A stretch of DNA of 64,000 bases, from NCBI RefSeq assembly GCF_029813785.1, contig NZ_JARVKY010000014.1:150908-214907 (forward strand). Direction: 5' to 3'. The position numbers were made by a program, and so were the translations under genes. Under the pieces are notes generated by a model that searched no databases, had not been told where the DNA came from, and was given only the letters and a program-made list of their open reading frames with translations. Below are positions 15,650-24,466 of this stretch, piece by piece. Source of the stretch: Streptomyces sp. DH41 (GTDB lineage Bacteria; Actinomycetota; Actinomycetes; Streptomycetales; Streptomycetaceae). How positions within the stretch are numbered: position 1 is the first letter of the stretch; the number at the start of each line of letters is the position of its first letter.

Positions 15650-16840
15650 CTACCGGAAGGCGTCGAGTCCGGTGAGGGCCTTGCCCAGCACCAGCTGGTG
15701 CATCTCGACGGTGCCCTCGTAGGTGAGCACCGATTCCAGGTTCGTCGCGTGCCGCATCACGGGGTATTCGAGGGAGATCCCGTTGGCGCCGAGGATCGTA
15801 CGGGCCGTACGGCAGATGTCGATGGCCTCGCGTACGTTGTTGAGCTTGCCGAAGCTGACCTGCTCGGGACGCAGGCGGCCGGCGTCCATGCGCCGCCCGA
15901 GGTGGTGGGCGAGCAGAATCCCCTTGTGCAGTTCGACCGCCATGTCGGCGAGCTTGGCCTGGGTGAGCTGGAAGGCGCCGATGGGCCGCCCGAACTGCTC
16001 CCGCGTCTTCGCGTACCGAACGGCCGACTCGAAGGAGCTGCGGGCCGCGCCCATGGCGCCCCAGACGATGCCGTAGCGGGCGTGGGAGAGACAGCTGAGC
16101 GGTCCGCGCAGACCCGTGACCTCGGGCAGTACGGCGTCAGCGGGCAGCCGTACGTCGTCGAGGACGAGCTCACTGGTGACGCTGGCCCGCAGCGACCACT
16201 TGTGCTTGATCTCGGGCGCCGAGAAGCCGGCGCTGTCGGTCGGGACGACGAAGCCGCGGATCCCGTCCTCGGTCTGCGCCCAGACGACGGCGACACCGGC
16301 CACCGACCCGTTGGTGATCCACATCTTGCGCCCGTTGAGCACCCAGTCGCCGCCTTCGCGCTTGGCGTGGGTGCGCATGTTGGCGGGGTCGGAGCCGTGG
16401 TCGGGCTCGGTCAGCCCGAAGCAGCCGATGACCTCGCCGGCGGCCATGCGCGGCAGCCAGGCCCGCTTCTGCTCCTCGCTGCCGAAGCGGTGGACGGCGT
16501 ACATGGCGAGGGAGCCCTGCACGGAGACCAGGGAGCGGATGCCTGAGTCGGCCGCCTCCAGCTCCAGGCAGGCCAGTCCGTACTGCACCGCGCTCGCGCC
16601 GGCGCAGCCGTAGCCCTGGAGCGACATGCCCAGCGCGCCGATGCCGCCGAGCTCGCGGGCCAGTTCCCGGATGCCGGGCAGCTCGCCCTTCTCGTACCAG
16701 TCCGCGACGTACGGCAGCACGCGGTCCGCGGCCCAGTCCCGCACGGTGTCCCGGATCGCGAGGTCCTCCGGCTCCAGGAGGTCGTCGACGCCGAGCGGGT
16801 CGGCGGGGTCGAACGCGGGCGGCTTGGGGGACGAGGCCAT
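15650..16840 (-). CDS. Acyl-CoA dehydrogenase, glutaryl-CoA dehydrogenase type
   Basis: 396 residues, full length for the family. FAD-binding segments CFGLTEPDHGSDPANMRTHA and WITNG are intact. The catalytic glutamate is in LTYEGTVEMHQLVLG near residue 380, the position used by glutaryl-CoA and isovaleryl-type enzymes. The N-terminal FDPADPLGVDDLL and RATPYVADWYEKGELP-like start also fit glutaryl-CoA dehydrogenase, which oxidises and decarboxylates glutaryl-CoA to crotonyl-CoA in lysine/tryptophan breakdown. The exact substrate is inferred. A palindrome 25 bp upstream of the start is a candidate operator. Confidence 0.88.
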   Translation of the reverse strand: MASSPKPPAFDPADPLGVDDLLEPEDLAIRDTVRDWAADRVLPYVADWYEKGELPGIRELARELGGIGALGMSLQGYGCAGASAVQYGLACLELEAADSGIRSLVSVQGSLAMYAVHRFGSEEQKRAWLPRMAAGEVIGCFGLTEPDHGSDPANMRTHAKREGGDWVLNGRKMWITNGSVAGVAVVWAQTEDGIRGFVVPTDSAGFSAPEIKHKWSLRASVTSELVLDDVRLPADAVLPEVTGLRGPLSCLSHARYGIVWGAMGAARSSFESAVRYAKTREQFGRPIGAFQLTQAKLADMAVELHKGILLAHHLGRRMDAGRLRPEQVSFGKLNNVREAIDICRTARTILGANGISLEYPVMRHATNLESVLTYEGTVEMHQLVLGKALTGLDAFR

Positions 16841-16864
16841 GGGGACACCCTCCGGGACTGTGAA

Positions 16865-16881
16865 AACTAGCGCTGCTAGTT
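16865..16881. promoter_or_regulatory. Palindromic operator candidate upstream of acyl-CoA dehydrogenase
   Basis: AACTAGC-GCT-GCTAGTT is a perfect 7-bp inverted repeat with a 3-nt centre, 25 bp before the dehydrogenase start. Its AT-rich arms stand out in this GC-rich DNA. TetR- or MarR-like control is plausible, but no regulator gene is adjacent. Confidence 0.5.
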
Positions 16882-17104
16882 ACGGTTCTCCTGCCGACGT
16901 TACGGTGCACCGTGGCGAACGTCCACCATGCGTCTCCCACCCACGCACCACCCGTTCACCGCCGATCGAGAGGTGAGCGTCGCCCGTGGGGCCCGAGCAC
17001 CGCCGGCGGCCGCGGGCAGTGCCCCTCGCAAGCCGCCCCGCCGGGCGACGTCCCCCTCGTGACGGGCGGCAAACGGGCGATGCGCGGGTGGCAGACCATG
17101 TCGC

Positions 17105-18706
17105 TCACACCGACACGCGTGACTCCACCGCGTCCCGCGGCGCCGGCACCGCGACCGCCTCGCACTGCATCCCCCGCGGCAACCGCAAGGCCATCACCGC
17201 CCCCAGCAACAACAATCCCGCGCTCACCACGAGCGTCACATGCAGCCCGTGCACGAACGCGTCGGCCGCGGCCCGCCGCAGAGCGGCCCCCGCGGGCCCC
17301 CCGAGCTGCCCGGCGACCTGGTACGCCTCCCCCAGCGAATGCCCCGCCGCCACCGACGCCGACGCCGGCACCCCGGGCACGCCCCCCGCCAGCCCGGGCG
17401 CGTACGCCGCGTTCATCACGCTGCCCAGCAGGGCTATCCCGATTCCGGCGCCCAGCTGGTACGAGGTCTCCCCGATCGCCGCCGCCCCGCCCGCCTGCTC
17501 CTGCGGCGCCTCGCTCAGCATCGACTCGTACGCCCCGAAGAGCGTCGTCTCCAGTCCGAAGCCGAGGAGCACGAACCCGGACACCAGCAGCGCGCTGTTG
17601 TCCGCACGGCCCATCGCCGTCAGCAGCAGCACCGCCACGGCCGTCAGGCAGAACCCGGCGCACACCATCCGGCGCGGCCCGAACCGCCGCAGCATCCGCG
17701 CGCCCGCCAGCCCCGCCGCCATCGCCGCGAAGGTCAGCGGCAGCAGCCGCAGCCCGGTCTGGAGCGGCGACAGCCCGAGCACCAGCTGCAGGTACTGCGC
17801 CGCGACCAGCTCCAGACCCACCAGTGCCAGCATCGCCAGCACGATGCACCCCACCGACGTACTGAACGCCGGCCGCCGGAACATCTCCAGGTCCACCAGC
17901 GGATGCGCGCGTCGCCGCTGCCGTCGCACGAAGGCGGCCAGCAGGGCCGCGCCCACGACCAGCGGCAGCACGGTGAGCACGCTCGCCACCGGCTCGCCGC
18001 CGCCCAGCCGCTTCACACCCAGGACGACCCCGAACAGGCCGCCCGCCGCCATCAGCGCGCCGACCACGTCCCAGGGCCCGCGGCCGTCGCCCTTCGACTC
18101 GGGCAGCAGCAGCCGCCCCACCGGCAGGCTGACCAGCATCAGCGGGATGTTGACGAGGAAGACCGAACCCCACCAGAAGTGCTCCAGCAGGAAGCCGCCG
18201 AGCAGCGGCCCGAGAGCCGCGCCGACCGCGGCCACGGCACTCCAGACGCCGATGGCCAGCGCCCGCTCCCGCCGGTCGGGGAAGACCTGGCGCAGGATCG
18301 ACAGCGTCGCCGGCATGATCATCGCGCCGCCGACACCGAGCAGCGCGCGGGCCATGATCAGGACCTGGGCGCTGTCGGCGAGGGCCGCCAGCACGGAGGC
18401 GACGCCGAAGAGCGCGTAGCCGAGCAGCAGGATCCGTCTGCGGCCCACCCGGTCGCCCAGCGTGCCGAACAGGATCAGCAGCGAGGCGCAGACGAGCGGG
18501 TAGACGTCGACGATCCAGAGCAGTTCGATCGCGCCGGGCCGCAGGTCCTCGGTGACGGCGGGGACCGCCACGTGCAGGACGGTCGCGTCGACGGCGACCA
18601 GCAGCAGGCTGACGCAGAGGACGACCAGGACCACCCAGCGGTTGGCACCGGCCCCGGCCGCCCGGCGGCGCAGCGCGGCGGCAGCGGCCGTGGTCGTCCC
18701 GGACAT
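17105..18706 (-). CDS. MFS drug exporter, DHA2 (14-TM, EmrB/QacA) family
   Basis: A 533-residue integral membrane protein with about 14 TM helices. Diagnostic segments: DATVLHVAVPAVTEDL in TM1, the MFS motif A GTLGDRVGRRRILLLG, motif C-like ALLGVGGAMIMPATLS, and PLLGGFLLEHFWWGSVFLVNIP. It should expel lipophilic or cationic compounds using the proton gradient. Substrate is unknown. No TetR gene is next to it, unusual for this family. It is divergent from the PIG-V-like gene across 261 bp. Confidence 0.92.
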   Translation of the reverse strand: MSGTTTAAAAALRRRAAGAGANRWVVLVVLCVSLLLVAVDATVLHVAVPAVTEDLRPGAIELLWIVDVYPLVCASLLILFGTLGDRVGRRRILLLGYALFGVASVLAALADSAQVLIMARALLGVGGAMIMPATLSILRQVFPDRRERALAIGVWSAVAAVGAALGPLLGGFLLEHFWWGSVFLVNIPLMLVSLPVGRLLLPESKGDGRGPWDVVGALMAAGGLFGVVLGVKRLGGGEPVASVLTVLPLVVGAALLAAFVRRQRRRAHPLVDLEMFRRPAFSTSVGCIVLAMLALVGLELVAAQYLQLVLGLSPLQTGLRLLPLTFAAMAAGLAGARMLRRFGPRRMVCAGFCLTAVAVLLLTAMGRADNSALLVSGFVLLGFGLETTLFGAYESMLSEAPQEQAGGAAAIGETSYQLGAGIGIALLGSVMNAAYAPGLAGGVPGVPASASVAAGHSLGEAYQVAGQLGGPAGAALRRAAADAFVHGLHVTLVVSAGLLLLGAVMALRLPRGMQCEAVAVPAPRDAVESRVSV

Positions 18707-18954
18707 GTACGTACCTCCAAGGAAGTTCCCTCGCGTCCGGCGGGCCGCGCGGGGTGGGGACTCCCCTGCGGCTCGGCCGGAGAGGAGCGGGGTCTCCGGG
18801 CCGTGCGACGGGACGCGAGTGACTCGTCAGAGTACGCGAGACCTCCTCTCACGCACGTGGCGGGCCTCACACATCCCGCGTCACCTGTGTGGCATGCGCC
18901 ACCGCGGCCACTGCCCCGCCCGCCCCGGCCCGCCGGTCACCGCCGCCCCCAGCG

Positions 18955-18960
18955 GATAAT
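18955..18960 (+). promoter_or_regulatory. -10 hexamer GATAAT of a leaderless promoter
   Basis: GATAAT ends exactly 7 nt before the GTG start at 18968, leaving no room for a Shine-Dalgarno sequence. Transcription would start at or next to the start codon. Confidence 0.6.
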
Positions 18961-18967
18961 CGAGCCC

Positions 18968-20203
18968 GTGACCGATCTTGAAACGCGCACGGCGGGCCGC
19001 CCCGGTGCCCTGCGCCGGGCCGCCCCGGCGCTCCTCGGCTACGCGGCCGTACGCGCCCTGGGCCTGCTCGCCCTGGCCCTGTGGAGCGCCGCGCGCGACA
19101 AGAGCGCGTACACGCTGCTGACGGCCCGCTGGGACTCCCTCTGGTACACCAGGGTCGCCGAACTGGGCTACGGCTACGAGGTACGCCTGCCGAACGGCGA
19201 CGTCCACTCCAACCTGGCCTTCTTCCCGCTGCTGCCCTGGCTGGAGCGGCTCGGCGCGGCGGCGGGGCTGTCGTACGCCGACGCCGGGTTCGTCGTGAGT
19301 CTGCTCGCCTCGCTCGCCGCGGCCTGGGGGATCTTCGCGGTGGCCGAGCACCTGTACGGCCGGAATGAGAAAGGCGCGCAGCGCGGCCTTGGAAGGGTGG
19401 TGGCGGGAGACGGGCGGGCCGGGGTGTACGCGGTGCTGCTGTGGGCCGTGCTGCCGGTCGGGATCGTGCAGTCGATGGCGTACAGCGAGTCCCTGTTCAC
19501 GGCGCTCGCCGCCTGGTCGCTGTACGCGGTGCTGACCGGGCGCTGGGTGACGGCGGGGGCGCTGGCCGCGCTGGCCGGGCTGACCCGTCCGGTGGGGCTC
19601 GCGGTGGCGGCGGCGGTGTGGGTGGCCGCGATCGTGGCATTCGTGCGAACCCGGAGCGAGGCCGTCACGGACGGCGCCCACGGCTCGCCGCGCGCCCCCG
19701 GCGAGGGCGCGCGGCGCGTGTTCGGCATGCTCCTCGCGCCCCTGGGCGCCGCCGGGTACGTGCTCTGGGTCGGACACCGCACCGGCGAGGGCCCGCTGGG
19801 CTATCTCGACGTCCAGGCCGGCTGGCGCAACGGCTTCGACGGCGGCGTGGCCTTCGCCCGTTTCGTCGCCGACAAGTTCACGTCGCTCCCGTCGGCCCTG
19901 GCGGGCGTCGGACTGATCGCCGGGGTCGCTCTGCTCGTGTGGCTGTACATCGGCTGCGTACGGCAGCGCCAGCCGCTCGCGCTGCTGGTGTACTCGGGGA
20001 TCGTCACCGTCCTCGCCCTGTGCGCGTCGAGCTACTTCGGTTCGAAGCCCCGGCTGCTGATGCCCGCCTTCCCGCTGCTACTGCCCCTCGCCCTGGCCCT
20101 GGCCCGGACGCGAACCTCCAGGTCGGCCCTGATCGTCGGCGGTGTCGCGGTGGCGTCGGCGGTGTACGGGGCGTTCTGGCTGAACGGCTCCGGCCCGCCC
20201 TGA
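18968..20203 (+). CDS. PIG-V-type/GT-C mannosyltransferase-like membrane protein
   Basis: A 411-residue polytopic protein, about 9-11 TM helices. An extracytoplasmic loop near residues 45-80 carries DSLWYTRVAELGY and then SNLAFFPLLPWLERLGAAAG, the pattern of PIG-V-like mannosyltransferases (W-D-x-x-x-Y, FFPLxP). Such enzymes move a sugar from a polyprenyl-phosphate donor to an outer-face acceptor. The donor and acceptor here are not known. GTG 18968 is preceded by GATAAT at 7 nt, so the mRNA is probably leaderless. The ORF extends far upstream only by chance of GC-rich DNA. Confidence 0.82.
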   Translation: MTDLETRTAGRPGALRRAAPALLGYAAVRALGLLALALWSAARDKSAYTLLTARWDSLWYTRVAELGYGYEVRLPNGDVHSNLAFFPLLPWLERLGAAAGLSYADAGFVVSLLASLAAAWGIFAVAEHLYGRNEKGAQRGLGRVVAGDGRAGVYAVLLWAVLPVGIVQSMAYSESLFTALAAWSLYAVLTGRWVTAGALAALAGLTRPVGLAVAAAVWVAAIVAFVRTRSEAVTDGAHGSPRAPGEGARRVFGMLLAPLGAAGYVLWVGHRTGEGPLGYLDVQAGWRNGFDGGVAFARFVADKFTSLPSALAGVGLIAGVALLVWLYIGCVRQRQPLALLVYSGIVTVLALCASSYFGSKPRLLMPAFPLLLPLALALARTRTSRSALIVGGVAVASAVYGAFWLNGSGPP

Positions 20204-20232
20204 CCGCTCCGGGTGCCCGATGGCCACCGGGA

Positions 20233-20265
20233 GAATTCCGTACCAGCATTCGGTGAACGGAATTC
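20233..20265. terminator. Inverted repeat downstream of the PIG-V-like gene
   Basis: GAATTCCGT (20233-20241) and ACGGAATTC (20257-20265) form a 9-bp stem with a 15-nt loop, 30 nt after the stop. It may be a terminator or a regulator site for the next gene; the surrounding 237 bp is unusually AT-rich for this window and otherwise holds only the promoter of the PAP2 gene. Confidence 0.5.
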
Positions 20266-20427
20266 ATAAGCACGATAAACCGCCGACCGGACCGATCAAA
20301 GGAATTGAAGTCCACAGCGGGACCGAATTACGGATTCCTCGGAAAGAAACCACCGCCTGAGAGGAATCCCACATCACATCGTCATCACAAAGCCGTTGAT
20401 TCGTCCGGGATCACTCCTCACTCGCTG

Positions 20428-20433
20428 TAACGT
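20428..20433 (+). promoter_or_regulatory. -10 hexamer TAACGT of a leaderless promoter
   Basis: TAACGT ends 7 nt before GTG 20441, the same spacing as for the preceding gene. No -35 match at normal distance is convincing. Confidence 0.5.
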
Positions 20434-20440
20434 CGATTGT

Positions 20441-21457
20441 GTGCGTACCGAACGGAACCTCACCCGTCTGGACCGGGTGTTCGCGAGACTGGACCGGGAG
20501 CCGGAACGACCGGCCCACCTAGATGTGCCGGAGATGAGCCGGCACAGGATTGCGCTGTTCTCGGGAACCCTCGCGTTCTACGTGGCGATCGTGTGGGCCG
20601 TGCTGATCACCTCGTGGCTGGTCCGGCTCGACTGGCAGGTCATGTTCTTCCGGCCCTACCAGCAGTGGCCGGAGCTCCACGCGTTCGTCGACTACTACGT
20701 GGTGCTCGGCCAGCGCGGCCCCACCGCGGTGATGGTCGCGGCCTGGCTCGGCTGGCGTTCCTGGCGGCAGCACACGCTGCGGCCCCTGCTCGCGCTCGGT
20801 GTCTCCCTGCTCCTGCTGAACGTCACGGTCGGTGCCGCCAAGTACGGCATGGGCCGACTGGGGCCGCACTACGCGACCACGATCGGCGCGAACGAGATGT
20901 GGCTCGGCGGCGATATATTTCCGAGCGGTCACACCGCGAACGCCGTCGTGACCTGGGGCATCCTGGCCTATCTGGCCTCGACGCCCAGGGCGCGACGCTG
21001 GCTGTCGGCGCTGTCGGCGGTCACCTCGCTCGGCGTGGGCCTGTCCACCGTCTACATCGGTACGCACTGGCTCAGCGACGTGGTCCTCGGCTGGACGGCG
21101 GGGCTGCTGATCCTGCTGGCGCTGCCGTGGTTCGAGCCGCTGATCACCCGGGCCGAGGCCTGGATCCTCGGCCTGCGCGACCGCTGGTTCGCCCGCCGCG
21201 GACGCACGACGACGGCGAAGCAGCCGGTCAGCACGCCCGTGGTCCTCACTCCGCCCGACTCCGACCGGGAGGAGACCCCGGCCCGCGAGCCGGTCGCCGC
21301 GCCGCGCACCCGAGCCCCGGCGTACCTGGCTCCGGGCCCGCACACGGCCCGCTCGGACCGTACGCCGGTGACCCCGGCCGGCAGCCGCCGGCCACCGCAC
21401 GCCGACCGTCACCCGCGAGGCGCGGCCCCGGCCGCACGCCCGCTGTCGGGCGGCTGA
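20441..21457 (+). CDS. PAP2-superfamily membrane phosphatase
   Basis: A 338-residue protein with about six TM helices (about 30-235). The three phosphatase motifs are present: KYGMGRLGP (a spacing variant of K-x6-R-P), FPSGHT with the central His, and TVYIGTHWLSDVVLG with the catalytic His and Asp. It should remove phosphate from lipid phosphates such as undecaprenyl pyrophosphate or phosphatidate on the outer face. The last 100 residues are a disordered Pro/Arg/Thr-rich cytoplasmic tail. GTG 20441 has no SD but a -10 hexamer 7 nt upstream, suggesting a leaderless message. The frame extends to a TTG at 20396. Confidence 0.87.
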   Translation: MRTERNLTRLDRVFARLDREPERPAHLDVPEMSRHRIALFSGTLAFYVAIVWAVLITSWLVRLDWQVMFFRPYQQWPELHAFVDYYVVLGQRGPTAVMVAAWLGWRSWRQHTLRPLLALGVSLLLLNVTVGAAKYGMGRLGPHYATTIGANEMWLGGDIFPSGHTANAVVTWGILAYLASTPRARRWLSALSAVTSLGVGLSTVYIGTHWLSDVVLGWTAGLLILLALPWFEPLITRAEAWILGLRDRWFARRGRTTTAKQPVSTPVVLTPPDSDREETPAREPVAAPRTRAPAYLAPGPHTARSDRTPVTPAGSRRPPHADRHPRGAAPAARPLSGG

Positions 21458-21508
21458 CCGTTCACCCCACGACGCGGGGGCCGGTACGCACAGCCTCTCC
21501 CCCGCGGG

Positions 21509-21724
21509 TCAGCCCTTCCAGGCCCGGGCCACGCGGCCGTCCTTCACCTCGAAGTTGAGGCGGCCCACGCGGTACTCCATGGTGATGACCGTCCCCGGCG
21601 CCAGTGACCGCACCGTCGACCATCCCCGCTCCCGCGCGAGCCGTTCGGCCGCGTCGGACGCGAGGCCGACGTAGGTGTCCGGACTGTCCTGGGGTTCGGC
21701 CGGGGGTGTCGGAATCGGTGCCAT
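21509..21724 (-). CDS. Peptidase inhibitor I78-family protein
   Basis: A 71-residue protein. After a Pro-rich start (MAPIPTPPAEP) it has YVGLASDAAERLARERGW and then RSLAPGTVITMEYRVGRLNFEVKDGRVARAWKG, matching the I78 inhibitor fold (L-x-G, R-x-x-x-P-G, T-x-x-x-x-x-R-L-N). Such proteins are small protease inhibitors. There is no signal peptide, so it is probably intracellular, perhaps guarding against intracellular protease. It converges on the PAP2 gene. Confidence 0.85.
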   Translation of the reverse strand: MAPIPTPPAEPQDSPDTYVGLASDAAERLARERGWSTVRSLAPGTVITMEYRVGRLNFEVKDGRVARAWKG

Positions 21725-22057
21725 GCCGCCACGCTATGCCCTGCTCCACGACCGGGGAAGTCCAGGCCGGTAACACGGGCGACCGAGGCACCCACGGTCA
21801 CACTTCTGTCACAGGATCACGGTCCGTGTTTCGGTCGAACTCCGTCACACGGACGGACGGATTCGTACGCCTTACGCGGGCCCCAGTGGTGAATTTCCGC
21901 GTGTCGCGTCACTCCTTCGAATAAGCGGACGGAAAAGGCTTCGAAGCGCTTCGGACGCTCCCCGCATTCCGCGTCCGAACATCTCCGGAGATCCCCGAAC
22001 GGACGTACGGGCGACTTGCGGGAGACCGGACATCCGCACAGGAAACACACTCCCCGC
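21725..22057. other. Intergenic region with small palindromes, no supported gene
   Basis: 333 bp between the I78 gene and the end of the WYL regulator gene. It contains short perfect palindromes such as CGAAGCGCTTCG (21942-21953) and ATCTCCGGAGAT near 21979, and the promoter of the I78 gene. A 77-codon minus-strand frame here lacks RBS and family features. Confidence 0.5.
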
Positions 22058-23053
22058 TCACAGGTTCGCCCCGGGCGTTCCGGGTCGCTCGGTCCGGGAC
22101 AGGGCGCGGGTGAGCCGGTCCCGCGCCGTCCGGATCGCCTCCGTCAGCCCGTCCGGCTCCAGCACCTCGAAGTCGAAGCCCAGCATCATCACGTGCACCA
22201 CCATGACGTCCAGACTCCCGGCGCCGGTGCGCAGGAGGCAGCTGTCCGGGCCCTCCGCCTCCAACACCCCGGCGGTGGGCGAGATCCGCTCGGCGGCCTC
22301 CTGGAGGGGCGACAGCAGCCGGACGACCGCGTGTGTGGCGTACGCGCGCGTGGAGACGCCCTCGGAGACGTAGGCGGCCAGGTCCTCGGCGGGCGGTCGG
22401 CGCGGGACGAAGCGGGGGCCGTGCGGCGGCTTCGGCGTGACGCGGTCCACCCGGAACGTGCGCCAGTCCGCGCGGTCGAGGTCGAAGGCGACCAGGTACC
22501 AGCGGCGCTCGGAGCACACCAGCCGGTACGGCTCGACGGTGCGGCGGCTGTCGGTCCCGTCGTGGCCCCGGTACGCGAAGCGCAGCCGCTCCCCGTCGCG
22601 GCACAGGTTGGCCAGCTCGGTCAGGACACCCGGGTCCACGGCCGAGGGCTGGGGCCCGCGCAGCATCGGCACGGTGAAGGCGTTGAGGGCGCCCACGCGG
22701 CGCCGCAGCCGGCTCGGCAGCACCTGCTCCAGCTTGGCGAGGGCGCGTACGGAGGTCTCGCCGATGCCCTCGATGCCCTGCCCGGCGGCCGTGCGCAGCC
22801 CCACGGCGACGGCGACCGCCTCGTCGTCGTCGAGCAGCAGCGGCGGCAGCTCGGCTCCCGCGCCCAGCTGGTATCCGCCGCCGGTGCCGGGGCTGGCGTT
22901 GACCGGGTAGCCCAGTTCGCGCAGCCGGTCCACGTCCCGGCGCACGGTGCGCGGGGAGACGCCGAGGCGGTCGGCGAGGTCCGGGCCGGACCACTCCCGG
23001 TGGGCCTGGAGGAGGGAGAGCAGGCGCAGCAGTCGTGCCGAGGTCTCGAGCAT
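22058..23053 (-). CDS. WYL-domain transcriptional regulator (DeoR/YafY type)
   Basis: A 331-residue protein. Residues 1-60 form an HTH_11 winged helix (LLRLLSLLQAHREWSGPDLADRLGVSPRTVRRDVDRLRELGYPV). Residues about 140-220 are a WYL domain with RRTVEPYRLVCSERRWYLVAFDLDRADWRTFRVDRV, and a WCX-like C-terminal extension follows. WYL domains bind nucleic acid or nucleotide-like ligands. Autoregulation is likely but no clear operator was seen. The target could be the neighbouring unknown gene at 23195-24013, which is upstream in the same orientation. Confidence 0.92.
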   Translation of the reverse strand: MLETSARLLRLLSLLQAHREWSGPDLADRLGVSPRTVRRDVDRLRELGYPVNASPGTGGGYQLGAGAELPPLLLDDDEAVAVAVGLRTAAGQGIEGIGETSVRALAKLEQVLPSRLRRRVGALNAFTVPMLRGPQPSAVDPGVLTELANLCRDGERLRFAYRGHDGTDSRRTVEPYRLVCSERRWYLVAFDLDRADWRTFRVDRVTPKPPHGPRFVPRRPPAEDLAAYVSEGVSTRAYATHAVVRLLSPLQEAAERISPTAGVLEAEGPDSCLLRTGAGSLDVMVVHVMMLGFDFEVLEPDGLTEAIRTARDRLTRALSRTERPGTPGANL

Positions 23054-23122
23054 GGCGCCGAGTCTGCCAGCGGTCGCGGACAGGGAGTGTCCGCGGTCAG
23101 GGGTCGCTCCCTGTCCGGCGGT

Positions 23123-23209
23123 CGCCGCCGGTCCCGCGGTCGCCGCCGGTCCCGCGGTCGTCAGAGTCCCGCGGCCGTCAGAGTCCCGCGGTCGTCAGAG
23201 CTCCAGCGG
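23123..23209. repeat. Two short tandem repeat families, one carrying a gene's stop codon
   Basis: Two copies of an 18-mer (CGCCGCCGGTCCCGCGGT at 23123 and 23141) are followed by three copies of a 17-mer (CGTCAGAGTCCCGCGGC-like at 23159, 23176 and 23193). The last 17-mer contains the TGA stop and final codons of the gene at 23195-24013, so the 3' end of that gene has been duplicated downstream of itself. Confidence 0.85.
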
Positions 23210-24013
23210 CGTGACCGAGAGCGACAGGTCGTTGTCACGGGTGTAGTACGGACCGGCCTCCACGGGACCGTGCGGCGTGCGCACCCGCGTGCGTGGATGG
23301 GCGAGGAGGGGATGCTTGTCGGCCACGTCGTCCAGCAGCCGCGCCAGCCGCACGGCCGGCCCGTGCTCACCGGTGGGCCGCAGCCACAGGTCCCACTCGC
23401 CCGGCGTCAGGGCGTCGTAGGGCACGGTGAAGCCGAACTCCGCCCGGTCCGCCGCGACGTCCAGCAGGCGTACGCCGTCCTCCGGGGCGCCGGACCGGGG
23501 CCGCAGCTCCGCGTGGGCGCCGGGAGCGAGCTGCGTGCCGTACACCCGTCCGCGTACGGTCAGCCCGCCCTCCACGAGACGAAGCTCCCCGGCCTCCGCG
23601 TGCGGTGCGCGCAGCCAGCTGCGGACGGTGAGGTTGCCCTGCCGGGTGGCGTACGGGATGCGGACGGCGACGTGGCCGAGCAGCCCGCCGGGGGTGCGGT
23701 CGGCGAGGGAGCGCAGGTCGGTGACGCCGGGCACCAGGCGCCGCGGCTCGCCGTCGGACACGCGCGCGTAGGCGTCCCAGCGGCCCTCGGGCAGGGCCAC
23801 ACTGCTGGGCAGCGCGGCGCGCAGCCGGCCCTCGGCGGCCGGTGCGAGCGGCAGGCTGACCGTGTCGTCGGCGGCATCGGTGTCACGGCGGCGCAGTATG
23901 AGGAGGGCCGCCCCGGTGTTGTCGGGCGCGGCGACGTCGAAGGTCAGACCCCCCGCGGAGTCGCCGATGCAGTCGGCGCGCAGCGGGGCGGCCGGTGGGG
24001 CCGGCGGCGTCAT
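23195..24013 (-). CDS. Conserved-looking protein of unknown function
   Basis: A 272-residue soluble protein without signal peptide or TM helix. The composition is rich in short beta strands (GGLTFDVAAPDNTGAALLILRRR, GTQLAPGAHAELRP, AEFGFTVPYDALTPGEWDLWLRPTG), suggesting two or three beta-sandwich domains. The last part resembles substrate-side domains seen with teichoic acid or glycan transferases, but I cannot assign a family. Its stop codon lies in a tandemly repeated 17-mer. It is divergent from the next gene. Confidence 0.7.
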   Translation of the reverse strand: MTPPAPPAAPLRADCIGDSAGGLTFDVAAPDNTGAALLILRRRDTDAADDTVSLPLAPAAEGRLRAALPSSVALPEGRWDAYARVSDGEPRRLVPGVTDLRSLADRTPGGLLGHVAVRIPYATRQGNLTVRSWLRAPHAEAGELRLVEGGLTVRGRVYGTQLAPGAHAELRPRSGAPEDGVRLLDVAADRAEFGFTVPYDALTPGEWDLWLRPTGEHGPAVRLARLLDDVADKHPLLAHPRTRVRTPHGPVEAGPYYTRDNDLSLSVTPLEL

Positions 24014-24466
24014 GCGGTGCGAATCCTCCCTGGGCTTTCTCGTCGTCCGGTCAGACCCGGAACCCCGCCATCTGGTTGTCCGTGTCCGGTTGCGATGTGG
24101 TCACGACCGGACGGCGGGGCCGACGCGCCGGGTGGAGGTGGAGAAATCCAGCCGTTACCTCGGGTATCAGCCATTTCCGGACATCCACTTCATTCCCTGA
24201 TTTCCTGATTTGTCGACCAGGAGGCATGGCGATCCGCGACCCACTCGGATGCCTCAATGGCCTTGCGCCGCACCCCAGTTGACGGCCTTCGAGCGGTGCG
24301 GACCGACGGATGCCCGGGCGCGCCGGATGGTTCGATTCGGTGGGCCATGGGGCGTGACTCCCGCCACGGATCGCCCGTTGTCTTCTGCATGAGCCGGGGA
24401 CCCGCCCGGACCACGGCCCGGGAGCCACCCGGTCCGGTCACGCACCGCATCCCGAGGGAGCCACCC
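24014..24466. other. 453-bp divergent intergenic region
   Basis: No supported gene. The part near 24140-24230 is less GC-rich and probably holds the promoters of both neighbours. The plus-strand frame of the next gene is open from 24257, but codons before 24467 have no protein-like character, and GAGGGAG precedes GTG 24467. Confidence 0.5.

Noticed and set aside
17240..18967. Plus-strand frame extending 576 codons before the PIG-V-like gene
   Set aside because: It is antisense to the MFS exporter; the protein-like part begins at GTG 18968 with a -10 hexamer.
21817..22050. Minus-strand 77-codon frame with CxxC-like start
   Set aside because: No RBS, no family match, and it lies in an AT-richer promoter region.
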